A stretch of DNA of 64,000 bases from Opitutia bacterium (GTDB lineage Bacteria > Verrucomicrobiota > Verrucomicrobiia > Opitutales > Opitutaceae), in assembly GCA_016190985.1 (NCBI GenBank), contig JACPPI010000013.1, positions 19,858 through 83,857 of the forward strand, in the 5' to 3' direction. The notes under the pieces are model-generated. The model worked only from the letters and a program-made list of their open reading frames with translations, did not search any database and was not told the DNA's origin. Each line of letters starts with the position of its first letter. Position 1 is the first letter of the stretch. Positions 34,194-43,156 of the stretch are shown in pieces. The position numbers and the translations under genes are program-made.

Positions 34194-34421
34194 ATGAAAT
34201 CGCTCCGCCTCCTCCTCGCGCTGGCTTTGGCCGGCTTGCTCTCCACCACGCTGCTTCGCGCCTCCGACGACAAGGCGAAGCCGGCCGAAAAAACCTGCGC
34301 TTGCCCCAAGGACAAGGACGGCAAGGTGTGCGGCAAGGACAAGGACTGCTGCTGCACCGGGGAAAAATGCGACAAGGACGCGAAGAAGGATTCAGCCGCG
34401 GGCAAGGAAGCGCACAAGTAA
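34194..34421 (+). CDS. Small exported lysine- and cysteine-rich protein of unknown function
   Basis: A 75-residue protein. Residues 1-23 (MKSLRLLLALALAGLLSTTL) look like a signal peptide. The mature part is almost entirely Lys, Asp and Cys, with seven cysteines in KTCACPKDKDGKVCGKDKDC plus CCTGEKC. Such a pattern suggests metal binding, but I recognise no family. It follows the tRNA gene by 108 bases and is followed at once by a strong hairpin terminator, so it is probably a single-gene unit. Confidence 0.72.
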   Translation: MKSLRLLLALALAGLLSTTLLRASDDKAKPAEKTCACPKDKDGKVCGKDKDCCCTGEKCDKDAKKDSAAGKEAHK

Positions 34422-34430
34422 CCGAACCAG

Positions 34431-34454
34431 GGGCGCCCGGCGGCGCCCGGTTTT
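34431..34454 (+). terminator. Intrinsic terminator after the Cys-rich small gene
   Basis: GGGCGCC, loop CGGC, GGCGCCC, then GGTTTT: a perfect seven-base-pair stem followed after two bases by a short T-run. It lies nine bases past the small gene and 20 before mtnA. Confidence 0.75.
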
Positions 34455-34473
34455 CACCTGCCAGACGTCGCGC

Positions 34474-35577
34474 ATGAAGGTCAAAGGGCATGCGCGACGC
34501 ACCATCTGGCCCGAGTCGGACGGTGTGTCGGTCGGTGTCATCGACCAGACCCGCCTGCCGCACGATTTTGCGACGCTGCGCCTCGGCACACTCGCCGAGG
34601 CCGCGCACGCCATCCGCTCGATGCAGGTGCGCGGCGCCCCGCTCATCGGCGCCACCGCAGCCTACGGGCTCTGGCTCGGCTTGCGCGCCGATCCTACCGA
34701 TGCGGGCCTGCAGCAAGCGCGAACCACGCTGCTGACCACCCGGCCGACCGCCGTCAATCTGCGCTGGGCGCTCGACCGGGCGTTCGCCCATTTGCAGCCG
34801 CTGCCGCCAGCGGCGCGTGCCGCCGCGGCCGCCGCGTTTGCCGCGGCGCTGTGCGACGAGGATGTCGCCATCAACCGCGGCATCGGCGAGGCGGGCCTGC
34901 CGCTGCTGCGCGCGCTCGCGGCCAAAAAGCCCGCCGGCCGGCCGCTGAACATCCTGACCCATTGCAACGCCGGCTGGCTCGCCACCGTTGATTGGGGCAC
35001 CGCCACAGCGCCGATCTACCTCGCGCACGACGCCGGGTTGCCCGTCCACGTCTGGGTGGACGAGACCCGCCCGCGCAACCAGGGGGCGAGCCTCACCGCC
35101 TGGGAACTGCTCAACCACGGCGTGCCGCACACGGTGATCGTGGACAACGCCGGCGGCCACCTGATGCAGCACGGCGAGGTCGATGTGGTCCTCGTCGGCA
35201 CCGACCGCACGACCGCGCACGGCGACGTGTGCAACAAGATCGGCACCTATCTGAAGGCGCTCGCCGCGCACGACAACGGCGTGCCCTTCTACGCCGCCGT
35301 GCCGGCGCCCTCCATCGACTGGACGATCTGCGACGGCGTGCGCGAAATCCCGATCGAGGAGCGCGCCGCCGCCGAAATCACCCGCCTCACGGGCCGCGCG
35401 GATGACGGCCGGATGACCACGATCACCCTCACGCCCGAGGGCAGCGCCGCGGCGAACCCGGGGTTCGATGTCACTCCCGCCCGCCTCGTCACCGGCCTCA
35501 TCACCGAGCGCGGGGTCACGCCCGCGACCGCCGGCGGCCTGCGCCGGCTCTTCCCCGAAAAAGCACCCGCGCCATGA
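34474..35577 (+). CDS. mtnA: S-methyl-5-thioribose-1-phosphate isomerase
   Basis: A 367-residue MtnA, which converts methylthioribose-1-phosphate to methylthioribulose-1-phosphate in methylthioadenosine salvage. RGAP (53-56), the catalytic cysteine C164 in THCNAG, DETRPRNQG (196-204) and the catalytic aspartate D244 in VGTDR are all present. Length is typical. It overlaps the downstream aldolase gene by ATGA. That pairing points to the MtnA-aldolase branch, in which the product is split to DHAP and methylthioacetaldehyde, rather than the full methionine salvage cycle. Confidence 0.95.
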   Translation: MKVKGHARRTIWPESDGVSVGVIDQTRLPHDFATLRLGTLAEAAHAIRSMQVRGAPLIGATAAYGLWLGLRADPTDAGLQQARTTLLTTRPTAVNLRWALDRAFAHLQPLPPAARAAAAAAFAAALCDEDVAINRGIGEAGLPLLRALAAKKPAGRPLNILTHCNAGWLATVDWGTATAPIYLAHDAGLPVHVWVDETRPRNQGASLTAWELLNHGVPHTVIVDNAGGHLMQHGEVDVVLVGTDRTTAHGDVCNKIGTYLKALAAHDNGVPFYAAVPAPSIDWTICDGVREIPIEERAAAEITRLTGRADDGRMTTITLTPEGSAAANPGFDVTPARLVTGLITERGVTPATAGGLRRLFPEKAPAP

Positions 35578-36254
35578 CCGATCCCGAACGCAACCTCCGC
35601 CGGCAAATCATCGACACCTGCCGCCAGCTCGAGGCCCGCGGCCTGAACCAGGGCACCTCCGGCAACGTCAGCGTGCGCTGCGGCGCCGATCCCGCCGCCG
35701 GGTTTTTTCTCACGCCCACCAATCTGCCCTACGACCGGATGGAGCCCGCGGACATCGTCCACGTGACGCTGGATGGCCAGTGCACGGGCCGCTGCCGGCC
35801 ATCGAGCGAGCTGCCGTTTCACCTGGCGATCATGCAACAGCGGCGCGACGCCGTGGCCGTGATCCACACCCACAGCACGCACGCGACGACCATCGCCTGC
35901 CTGCGGAAGGACATCCCCGCCGTGCACTATCTGGTGGGTTTGTTCGGGGGGAGCAATCTGCGGTGCGCGGAGTATGCGACCTTTGGCACGCCGGAGCTGT
36001 CGGCCAGCCTGCTCCGGGCCCTCGACGGCCGGCGGGCGGCGCTCATGGCCAACCACGGCCTGGTGGTGATCGGCGCCGGTCTCGCGCAGGCGCTGGCGTT
36101 GACCACCGAGGCGGAGACGCTCGCCACCCTGTATTGGCGCGCCCTCTGCGCCGGGCAACCCGTCGTGCTGCCCGACGCCGAGATGGCCGAGGTGGTGAAG
36201 AAATTCCGCGACTTCGGCTACGGCCCGGTGGACGCGGCCAGTCGCAAGCCATGA
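35574..36254 (+). CDS. Class II aldolase/adducin family protein (probable sugar-phosphate aldolase)
   Basis: A 226-residue zinc-dependent aldolase of the fuculose/ribulose-phosphate type. NQGTSGNVSVR (25-35) binds phosphate, SSELPFH holds the catalytic Glu79, HTHS supplies zinc ligands His98 and His100, and ANHGLVV supplies His161. The homologous dehydratase MtnB also belongs to this family. The mtnA neighbour suggests the substrate is methylthioribulose-1-phosphate, but whether it cleaves (aldolase) or dehydrates (MtnB) cannot be settled from sequence. ATGA overlaps join it to both neighbours. Confidence 0.85.
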   Translation: MTDPERNLRRQIIDTCRQLEARGLNQGTSGNVSVRCGADPAAGFFLTPTNLPYDRMEPADIVHVTLDGQCTGRCRPSSELPFHLAIMQQRRDAVAVIHTHSTHATTIACLRKDIPAVHYLVGLFGGSNLRCAEYATFGTPELSASLLRALDGRRAALMANHGLVVIGAGLAQALALTTEAETLATLYWRALCAGQPVVLPDAEMAEVVKKFRDFGYGPVDAASRKP

Positions 36255-37858
36255 AGTCAAACGCCGCATCCCCACGCTGGTTTGTCGCCGGTGACGTCAA
36301 CGGGTTCTTCGGCCTCGTCGTCGACAACCTCGCGGTGATGTCGTTCCTCGCGACGGTGCTGGTCGGGTTGTTCAAGTTTCCCGCCGACGTCGTGTTCCTG
36401 CGCATGTTTCCGGGCACGGCCTTCGGCGTGCTGGTGGGCGACCTGATCTACACCTGGATGGCGGTGCGGCTCGCGCGGCGCACGGGCCGCGACTCCGTGA
36501 CCGCGATGCCGCTTGGCGTGGACACGCCGACCACGATCGGCCTGGCGCTGCTCGTGCTCGGGCCGGCGTTCCTGAAATTCAAGCAGAACGGGCTCGACGA
36601 ACACGCGGCGGCGATCGCCACCTGGCACCTGGGCATGGCCGGGATGGTGGTCATGGGGCTGTTGAAGTTCGTGCTGTCCTTCGCCGGGGCCTGGGTCGGC
36701 CGCGTGGTGCCGCGGGCGGGCCTGCTCGGCTCCATCGCGGGCATCGCGCTGATGCTGATCGGATTTCTGCCCATGCTGGAGGTGTTGAGCGTGCCGGTGG
36801 TCGGGTTTGTCGGGCTCGGGGTGATCTTTTATTCCGTGGTGGCCAAGCGCCGGTTGCCCTGGAACCTGCCCGGCGTGCTGGCGGCGGTGCTCTTCGGCAC
36901 GGTCCTCTACTATGGGCTTGGCCCGTTGGGACTCGTGGGACCGGGGTATCACGCGCCGGGGGCCATCACTTGGCGTTTCGCCCTGCCGTTGCCCAATCTG
37001 GGATTCCTCGACGGGATGCCGGCGACGGTGCCTTACCTGCCCTTGATCCTGCCGTTCGGCCTGCTGATGGTGGTCGGCGGCATCAATGTCACCGAGAGCG
37101 CCCGGGCTGCGGGCGATGACTACAGCACGCGGGACGTCCTGCTGACGGAGGCCTTCGCGACGCTCATTGCGGGCGTCTGCGGCGGGGTCGCGCAGACCAC
37201 GCCCTACATCGGCCAGCCGGCCTACAAGAAGATGGGCGCGCGGGCCGGCTACACCTTGCTCACGGGCGTCTTTGTCGGCCTTGGCGGCATGCTGGGCTAT
37301 CTCTCCGGCTTGGTGGAACTGCTGCCGCTCGCCGTGCTGGCGCCCATCCTGGTCTTCGTGTCGATCGAGATCACCACCCAGGCGTTCGAGGCGACGCCGG
37401 CGCGGCACGCGGCCGCCGTGGTGTTCAGCTTTTTCCCGGCGATCGCGCGCCTGGTCGCCATCAAGCTCGGCGACCCGGCCTATGTCGTGCCCGCGCGTTT
37501 CGCGCAGCTGCTCGGCTCGACCGAGCGCGGGTTGCCCGAGCTGGGCGTCATCGTCGCGCTGGGCAACGGCTTCATCATCACTTCGATGATCTGGGCCGCG
37601 TTCCTGGCGGCGCTGGTGGACCGGCGCAACGGCGCGGCGATCGTGAGCCTGCTGGTGGGCGCGGGCCTGACCTTGTTCGGCGTGATACATTCCGTCGAAC
37701 CCGGCGGCGGGCTCTACCTGCCGTGGCACCTGGAGGGAGTGGGCCGCACCTTGGTCTGGCAGTTCACGGCCGCCTACGTCGCGTTGGCGGCGGTCGTCGC
37801 CGGGTTGAGCCTGCAGAAAGACGCGGGCGCGGGCGGCGCCGCCAGCCAGGCGGGTTGA
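36251..37858 (+). CDS. NCS2-like (xanthine/uracil/adenine-type) permease
   Basis: A 535-residue polytopic membrane protein with about twelve to fourteen helices. RWFVAGDVNGFFGLVVDNLA at the start, AMPLGVDTPTTIGLALLVLG, and the later GGINVTESARAAGDDYSTRD are characteristic of a distinct group of NCS2-related permeases. These usually carry nucleobases. It is translationally coupled (ATGA, 36251-36254) to the aldolase gene, so adenine released during methylthioadenosine breakdown, or a related purine, is a plausible substrate. That link is inference from context. Confidence 0.8.
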   Translation: MKSNAASPRWFVAGDVNGFFGLVVDNLAVMSFLATVLVGLFKFPADVVFLRMFPGTAFGVLVGDLIYTWMAVRLARRTGRDSVTAMPLGVDTPTTIGLALLVLGPAFLKFKQNGLDEHAAAIATWHLGMAGMVVMGLLKFVLSFAGAWVGRVVPRAGLLGSIAGIALMLIGFLPMLEVLSVPVVGFVGLGVIFYSVVAKRRLPWNLPGVLAAVLFGTVLYYGLGPLGLVGPGYHAPGAITWRFALPLPNLGFLDGMPATVPYLPLILPFGLLMVVGGINVTESARAAGDDYSTRDVLLTEAFATLIAGVCGGVAQTTPYIGQPAYKKMGARAGYTLLTGVFVGLGGMLGYLSGLVELLPLAVLAPILVFVSIEITTQAFEATPARHAAAVVFSFFPAIARLVAIKLGDPAYVVPARFAQLLGSTERGLPELGVIVALGNGFIITSMIWAAFLAALVDRRNGAAIVSLLVGAGLTLFGVIHSVEPGGGLYLPWHLEGVGRTLVWQFTAAYVALAAVVAGLSLQKDAGAGGAASQAG

Positions 37859-37864
37859 CCGCGG

Positions 37865-39799
37865 TCAGCCGCGGTCGGCGGTGACGGAGCCGGGCTGCAA
37901 GTCGCGCCAGTGCGCCACGACGCGGTTGTAGATGTCGTCGGGGGCCAGGCCGTAGGCGGCGCGCAGGATATCCACGCTGCTGCCGTGCTCGACAAACTTG
38001 TCGGGCCAGCCGACGCGCTCGACGGCGGTGGCGCAACGGGCTTCCTGCAACGTCTCCAGCACCGCGCTGCCGAAACCGCCGGCGAGGACGTGGTCCTCCA
38101 GCGTGACAATGAGCGGCACGACGGCGGCCTGGCTGAGGAGCAGGTTGCGGTCGAGGGGCTTCACGAAACGCGCGTTGACGACGCCGACGGAGACATGCTC
38201 CTCGCGCTCGAGGCGCGCGGCGAGCCTGAGGGCCTCGGGCACCATGTTGCCCAGCGCCCAGAGGATGATCTGCGTGCCGACCTTGAGCACCTCGGCCTGG
38301 CCGACGGGCACGAGGGCGGGCTCGGACTTGATGGGCGCACCGGTGCCGGCGCCGCGCGGATAGCGGATGAAACCCGGTCCGGGCAGTTGCAACGAGGTGT
38401 GCAGCATGTCGACCAGCTCGTCCTCGTCCTTCGGCTGCATGACGGTGGCGTTGGGCACGCAGCGGAGGTAGGAAAGGTCGAACAGGCCGTGGTGGGTGGG
38501 GCCGTCGTTGGGCGAGAGGCCCGCGCGATCCAGGCAGAAAGTCACGGGCAGGTTTTGCAGCGCGACGTCGTGGATGACCTGGTCGTAGGCGCGCTGGAGG
38601 AAGGTCGAGTAAATGGCGCAGACGGGGCGGAAGCCCTTGGTCGCGAGGCCGGCGGCGAAGAGCACGGCGTGCTCCTCGGCGATGCCCACGTCAAAGAACT
38701 GCCCGGGCAGCTCCTTCGCCAGCAGGGAGAGCCCCGTGCCGCTGGGCATGGCGCCGGTGATGCCGAGCACCCGCGGGTTGGCGCGGGCGAAGCGCGCGAG
38801 GGCGGAACCGAAGACATCCTGATAATTCGGCGGTGTGCCCGGGATGGGCTTGAGGTTCTCGCCGGTCTCGGGGTCGTAGGGGCTGGCGCCGTGGAATTTC
38901 TCGGGCGAGTTGACCGCGGCGTCGAGGCCCTTGCCCTTTTTGGTCAGCACGTGGATGAGCACGGGCACGTCGCAGTGCCGGGCGAACTCGAGGTTTTTCT
39001 CCAACGCCTCGAAGTTGTGGCCGTCCACCGGCCCGAGGTAGCGCAGGCCGAATTTTTCGAACAGCGACGACTCGACGAAGAAGTCCTTCGTCTCGCGCTT
39101 CCACTTGTGGTAGACCTTGTTCATCTCCACGCCGGTCGGGAAACTCGTGAAGAAGGCCTCGATGTCGTGGTGCAGCTTGTTGTAGGTCGGGCTGGTGCTG
39201 ATGCGGTTCAGGTAGCCGGAGATGGCGCCGACGTTCTTGGCGATGGACCACTCGTTGTCGTTGAGGATGACAATGAGGCGCTTGGTCGAGCTGACGACGT
39301 TGTTCATCGCCTCCAGGGTGATGCCGCAGGTGAAGGCCGCGTCGCCGCACACCGCGACCACGTGTTCGTGGCTGCCGCGCAGGTCGCGCGCCGTGGCCAT
39401 GCCGAGCGCGGCCGACAGCGCGGTGCCGGCGTGGCCCGCGCCGAAGGCGTCGTGCGGACTCTCGGGCCGGCAAAGGAAACCCGACGCGCCGCCGGTCTTG
39501 CGGAGCTTGTGGAAGAACCCGCCCTGGCGGCCGGTGAGGAGCTTGTGGACGTAGCCCTGGTGGGCGACGTCGAACACGAGCTGGTCCTCCGGCGTGTTGA
39601 ACACGCGGTGCAGCGCGATCGTCAGCTCGACGACGCCGAGGTTGGGGCCGATGTGCCCGCCGTTGCGCGAGGTGACCTCGATCAGCTCGTCGCGGATTTC
39701 CTGCGCGAGCTGCGGCAGCTGGGCGGGCGCGAGCGCCTTGACGTCGGCGGGGCCGGTGATGCCGGGCAGAAGAGGAGTGGGGGAAGTTTGGGCGCTCAT
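37865..39799 (-). CDS. dxs: 1-deoxy-D-xylulose-5-phosphate synthase
   Basis: A 644-residue thiamine-diphosphate enzyme that condenses pyruvate and glyceraldehyde-3-phosphate, the first step of the MEP isoprenoid pathway. DVAHQGYVHKLLTGR, AFGAGHAGTALSAALGMA, DNEWSIAKNVGAISGYLNRI and DRAGLSPNDGPTHHG are conserved blocks. The TPP motif reads GDAAFTCGITLEAMNN, with Ala where most Dxs have the second Gly of GDG. It overlaps xseB by ATGA and converges on the permease gene with a six-base gap. Confidence 0.95.
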   Translation of the reverse strand: MSAQTSPTPLLPGITGPADVKALAPAQLPQLAQEIRDELIEVTSRNGGHIGPNLGVVELTIALHRVFNTPEDQLVFDVAHQGYVHKLLTGRQGGFFHKLRKTGGASGFLCRPESPHDAFGAGHAGTALSAALGMATARDLRGSHEHVVAVCGDAAFTCGITLEAMNNVVSSTKRLIVILNDNEWSIAKNVGAISGYLNRISTSPTYNKLHHDIEAFFTSFPTGVEMNKVYHKWKRETKDFFVESSLFEKFGLRYLGPVDGHNFEALEKNLEFARHCDVPVLIHVLTKKGKGLDAAVNSPEKFHGASPYDPETGENLKPIPGTPPNYQDVFGSALARFARANPRVLGITGAMPSGTGLSLLAKELPGQFFDVGIAEEHAVLFAAGLATKGFRPVCAIYSTFLQRAYDQVIHDVALQNLPVTFCLDRAGLSPNDGPTHHGLFDLSYLRCVPNATVMQPKDEDELVDMLHTSLQLPGPGFIRYPRGAGTGAPIKSEPALVPVGQAEVLKVGTQIILWALGNMVPEALRLAARLEREEHVSVGVVNARFVKPLDRNLLLSQAAVVPLIVTLEDHVLAGGFGSAVLETLQEARCATAVERVGWPDKFVEHGSSVDILRAAYGLAPDDIYNRVVAHWRDLQPGSVTADRG

Positions 39800-40044
39800 T
39801 CCGGGCGGGTGGTTTCAAACGGCTCGAAGGCGGCGCCGCCGTCCTTGGCCTTTTTCAGCTTCTCGATCTTCAGCTCGGCCTCCTTGAGGCGGCCTTCGCA
39901 GACCTTGAGGAGCTTGCTGCCTTCCTCGTATTTGGCCAGCAGGTCGGCCAGCGGCACGTCGCCCGATTCCATCGAGTCGACGATGGCCTCGAGCTTGGCG
40001 AGCGCGGCTTCGAAACTGGGTTTGGCGGTCTTGTCGGAATCCAC
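39796..40044 (-). CDS. xseB: Exodeoxyribonuclease VII small subunit
   Basis: An 82-residue XseB. The diagnostic SFEAALAKLEAIVDSMESGD is at residues 10-29, followed by LADLLAKYEEGSKLLKVCE and a charged coiled-coil tail. It pairs with the large subunit XseA (not in the window) to degrade single-stranded DNA. It lies directly upstream of dxs with an ATGA overlap, a combination found in many bacteria. It is divergent from the M48 protease gene 107 bases away. Confidence 0.93.
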   Translation of the reverse strand: MDSDKTAKPSFEAALAKLEAIVDSMESGDVPLADLLAKYEEGSKLLKVCEGRLKEAELKIEKLKKAKDGGAAFEPFETTRPE

Positions 40045-40151
40045 GTCGCCAAGATGCGACGGGCAACGGCGATTTCAACCAAACATTGGGCGCGACGAGC
40101 CAGCCGGCGCTTTAGGATTGGCACGGGCGTAAACTCCTCTGCACTGCCTGC

Positions 40152-41390
40152 ATGGATTGGCTGCTACCCACGGTCGTCACGCTCATTGGCCTGCGCCTCG
40201 CCGCCCAACTGGCGCTTGAGGCCCTGAACCGCGCGGAGGCGCGGCGCCATGCGGGCGAGAGACCCGCCGCGGTTGCCGCCGTGATGGACGATGCCACCTA
40301 CGCCAAGTCGGTGGACTACACGCTCGCCAAAAGTGTCTTCGCCTCCGTCGAAACGGCGTGGGAGGTGGCGGTGCTGCTCGTCGTGTTGTTCAGCGGTCTG
40401 CTGCCGTGGCTGTGGGCGAGATTCACCGGCCTGGCACCCGGCGCGGCGTGGAGCGGCGCGCTCTTCATCGTCGGCACGATGATTTTGCTCGGCCTGCCCA
40501 ACCTGCCGTTCGAGTGGTGGGCGCAGTTCCGGCTTGAGGCGCGGTTTGGCTTCAACAGGAGCACGCTTGGGCTGTGGATCACCGACCAGGTGAAGGGCCG
40601 GGTGCTCGGTCTGCTCATCGGCTTTCCGCTGGCGTGGGCGCTGCTGGCGCTCGTCGGATGGGCGGGGACGTGGTGGTGGGCCTGGGGTTTCGCGCTGCTG
40701 TTCGGGTTCCAATTGCTGCTGATCGTGCTCTACCCGAAGCTGATCCTGCCGCTCTTCAACAAGCTCACGCCGTTGCCCGAGGGCGAGGCGCGTGCGCGGC
40801 TGCTGGCGCTGTCCGAACGCACCGGGTTCCGGGCCCGGACCATCGAAGTGATGGACGGCTCGAAGCGCTCGGGCCACTCCAACGCGTTCTTCACGGGCTT
40901 CGGCCGCTTCCGGCGGATCGTGCTGTTCGACACGCTCATGGCGCAGCTCGCGCAGGAGGAACTCGAGGCCGTGCTCGCCCATGAGATCGGCCACTACAAG
41001 CGCGGGCACATCCCGAAGCGGTTGGCGACGATCGGCCTGATGCAGCTCGGGGCCTTTGCCGCCGTGGCGTGGTTGTCGCAGGCGCCGTGGTTCAACACCG
41101 CCTTCGGGCTGCCCGCCGGCGCCACGGCGGCGACGTTCCTGCTCTTCGGCCTGCTCGGCGGGCTCGTGACGTTCTGGTTTTCGCCGATCGGCAACCGTGT
41201 TTCGCGGAAGCACGAGTATGAGGCCGACGCCTTCGCCAAGGCCGCCATGGGCGGCGCGGCGCCCCTCGTCGGCGCGCTGCGCAAGCTGTCGCAGAAAAAC
41301 CTCTCCAACCTCACGCCGCACCCGCTTTACAGCGCGGTGTATTACTCGCACCCGACGCTGGTCGAGCGGGAGCGCGCCTTGCAGACATGA
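40152..41390 (+). CDS. M48 family metallopeptidase (Ste24/CAAX-protease type)
   Basis: A 412-residue integral membrane zinc protease. The N-terminal ~200 residues carry several helices of the M48_N type with FEWWAQFRLEARFGFNRST. The zinc motif HEIGH is in VLAHEIGHYKRGHIPKR, and the third ligand is in KHEYEADAFAKAA. Bacterial homologues act in membrane protein quality control; CAAX processing itself is not expected. It overlaps the next gene by ATGA. Confidence 0.9.
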   Translation: MDWLLPTVVTLIGLRLAAQLALEALNRAEARRHAGERPAAVAAVMDDATYAKSVDYTLAKSVFASVETAWEVAVLLVVLFSGLLPWLWARFTGLAPGAAWSGALFIVGTMILLGLPNLPFEWWAQFRLEARFGFNRSTLGLWITDQVKGRVLGLLIGFPLAWALLALVGWAGTWWWAWGFALLFGFQLLLIVLYPKLILPLFNKLTPLPEGEARARLLALSERTGFRARTIEVMDGSKRSGHSNAFFTGFGRFRRIVLFDTLMAQLAQEELEAVLAHEIGHYKRGHIPKRLATIGLMQLGAFAAVAWLSQAPWFNTAFGLPAGATAATFLLFGLLGGLVTFWFSPIGNRVSRKHEYEADAFAKAAMGGAAPLVGALRKLSQKNLSNLTPHPLYSAVYYSHPTLVERERALQT

Positions 41391-42280
41391 GACAACTGCT
41401 GGCGCTGTTCCTGTTCCAGCTCTCAGCGGCGCTGACGGCGGCGGCGCTGACGGTGGCGGCCTACAACGTGGAGAACTACACGCTGGCCGACCGGATGGTG
41501 GACGGCGTATTCCGGCCCGCCTACCCGAAGCCGGAAAAGGAGAAGATCGCACTGCGGCAGGTGATCACGGGCATGGCGCCCGACATCCTGGCCATCGAGG
41601 AAATGGGTCCGCAGGCCTTCCTCGACGACTTTCAGCGCGAGCTGAAGCAGGCCGGCCAGGATTTCCCTCATGCCGTGGTGCTGGAGGCGGCCGATGCGGA
41701 CCGGCATGTCGCGGTGCTGTCGAAGGTGCCGTTCAAGGAAGTCCGCCGTCACGCCAAGGTGCCCGTGACCTACTTCGGCCAGCCTGAGGTGGTGAAGCGC
41801 GGGGTGCTGGAGGTGGTGTTTGCGACGGCGGCCGGCGATTTTTCCCTTTTCGTTGTCCACCTGAAAAGCAAGCACACCGAGCGGAAGGACGACCCGGAGT
41901 CGGCCCAGCAACGGGCGTTGGAGGCGGAGGCGGTGCGCGACCTGGTCCTGGCGCGCCATCCGGACCCGGCGAAGGGGAAATTCATCGTCTGCGGCGACTG
42001 GAATGACACCCGCAACAGCCGTCCGGTGCAGGCGATGCAGAAGCGGGGCGAGACGATCATCGGCGAACTGGTGCCCGCCGCCGATTCACGCGGCGAGGAA
42101 TGGACGCACTTCTACCGCCGGGACGCCACCTACCGCCGCATCGACTACCTCATGGTGTCGCCCGCGTTAAAATCCCTGGTGGCCGACGGGCGCGCGAAAA
42201 TCTGGGACGGACCCGGCGCGCCCGCCGCCAGCGATCACCGGGCGGTCTACCTGCAGCTCAGGGTCGACCCGGTTAGGTAG
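41387..42280 (+). CDS. Exported endonuclease/exonuclease/phosphatase family protein
   Basis: A 297-residue protein of the EEP superfamily (DNase I fold). The first ~20 residues are hydrophobic and likely a signal peptide (MRQLLALFLFQLSAALTAAA). The metal and catalytic residues lie in AYNVENY, LAIEEMG, FVVHLKSKH, VCGDWNDTRNSR and ASDHRAVYL. It could cleave nucleic acid or a phosphodiester outside the cytoplasm. It is coupled to the M48 gene by ATGA. Confidence 0.85.
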   Translation: MRQLLALFLFQLSAALTAAALTVAAYNVENYTLADRMVDGVFRPAYPKPEKEKIALRQVITGMAPDILAIEEMGPQAFLDDFQRELKQAGQDFPHAVVLEAADADRHVAVLSKVPFKEVRRHAKVPVTYFGQPEVVKRGVLEVVFATAAGDFSLFVVHLKSKHTERKDDPESAQQRALEAEAVRDLVLARHPDPAKGKFIVCGDWNDTRNSRPVQAMQKRGETIIGELVPAADSRGEEWTHFYRRDATYRRIDYLMVSPALKSLVADGRAKIWDGPGAPAASDHRAVYLQLRVDPVR

Positions 42281-42327
42281 GCCCCGCCTATTTGCGACAA
42301 ACTGCGCAAACTTTGCGGCCGGCGGCA

Positions 42328-42356
42328 TTGCAAATCACGCGCCGATCTCCTATACT
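42328..42356 (+). promoter_or_regulatory. Sigma-70-type promoter for the TonB-domain gene
   Basis: TTGCAA (42328-42333), a 17-base spacer and TATACT (42351-42356). A good ribosome binding site AAGGAG (42370-42375) and an ATG at 42383 follow. This is the clearest consensus promoter in the window. Confidence 0.7.
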
Positions 42357-42382
42357 GCGTTTCGCAATCAAGGAGCGCATAT

Positions 42383-43132
42383 ATGAAAGACACCCTTGGC
42401 CGCATAATGGCGATTACCGGGCTGCTGCTGCCGCCCGTTCTGGCGGATGGCAAAGTGGGCGGCGGAGAGACGGGTGATAATCGGAGTTACGAGCCGATCC
42501 AGATCATCAGGACAGTCGAGCTGGCCTATCCCCAAAGGCTGCTCCAGGATTCGATCGATCAGGGCGAGACGAGCATCATGGTGATGATCAATGATGACGG
42601 GCAGCTGGTGGACTGGATGGTCACGGGTTATTCGCATCCCCTCTTCGCCAAGGAAGTGCTGGACGCCTTGGTGAAATGGCGGTTCATCCCGGCCCACTCG
42701 CAGGGCAAGCCCATTGTCACCCGCACTGAGCTGAGATTTGTGTTCAAGAACAATGCCCTGATCAGGGTGCTCTCCAATGACACCGGTTTGGTGGCGCGGC
42801 AGAGGATACTGGAGCGCAACACCGGATACTGGGCCTTTGTCTGCCCGCGGGAGAATCTCGATGCGCCGCTCGACGCCAAGGTCGAGATCGCGCCGATGCC
42901 GCCGGATCAGCTGGGCGCGACCGCCAAGGAAGGAAAGGTGGTCGTGGATTACCTGGTCGATCCGGAAGGCAAGGTGCGCATGCCCGTGATCATCACCGCC
43001 GACGACGAGGCCTTTGCCCAGTCGGTCCTGCTGGCGATCAACGAATGCCGCTACGCCGTGCCCCGGCGCGAGGGCGTGCCGGTGATCACCCGGGTGCGCA
43101 AGCAATTCACGTTTTCCCCGGTGAGCACGTAG
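42383..43132 (+). CDS. Exported protein with two TonB C-terminal-like domains
   Basis: A 249-residue protein with a short hydrophobic N-terminus (IMAITGLLLPPVLADG) as a probable signal. The body has two related halves: AYPQRLLQDSIDQGETSIMV with a first domain ending near residue 115, and VEIAPMPPDQLGATAKEGKV with a second ending FTFSPV. Each half has the pattern of a TonB C-terminal domain (x-GxVxx-xxxSGxxxLDxAal-xxxRF) in relaxed form. Without a membrane anchor and proline linker it is not a standard energy transducer; the true role is unknown. It has its own promoter. Confidence 0.7.
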   Translation: MKDTLGRIMAITGLLLPPVLADGKVGGGETGDNRSYEPIQIIRTVELAYPQRLLQDSIDQGETSIMVMINDDGQLVDWMVTGYSHPLFAKEVLDALVKWRFIPAHSQGKPIVTRTELRFVFKNNALIRVLSNDTGLVARQRILERNTGYWAFVCPRENLDAPLDAKVEIAPMPPDQLGATAKEGKVVVDYLVDPEGKVRMPVIITADDEAFAQSVLLAINECRYAVPRREGVPVITRVRKQFTFSPVST

Positions 43133-43156
43133 TTCGCGCGTGGAACGGCCCCGCCA

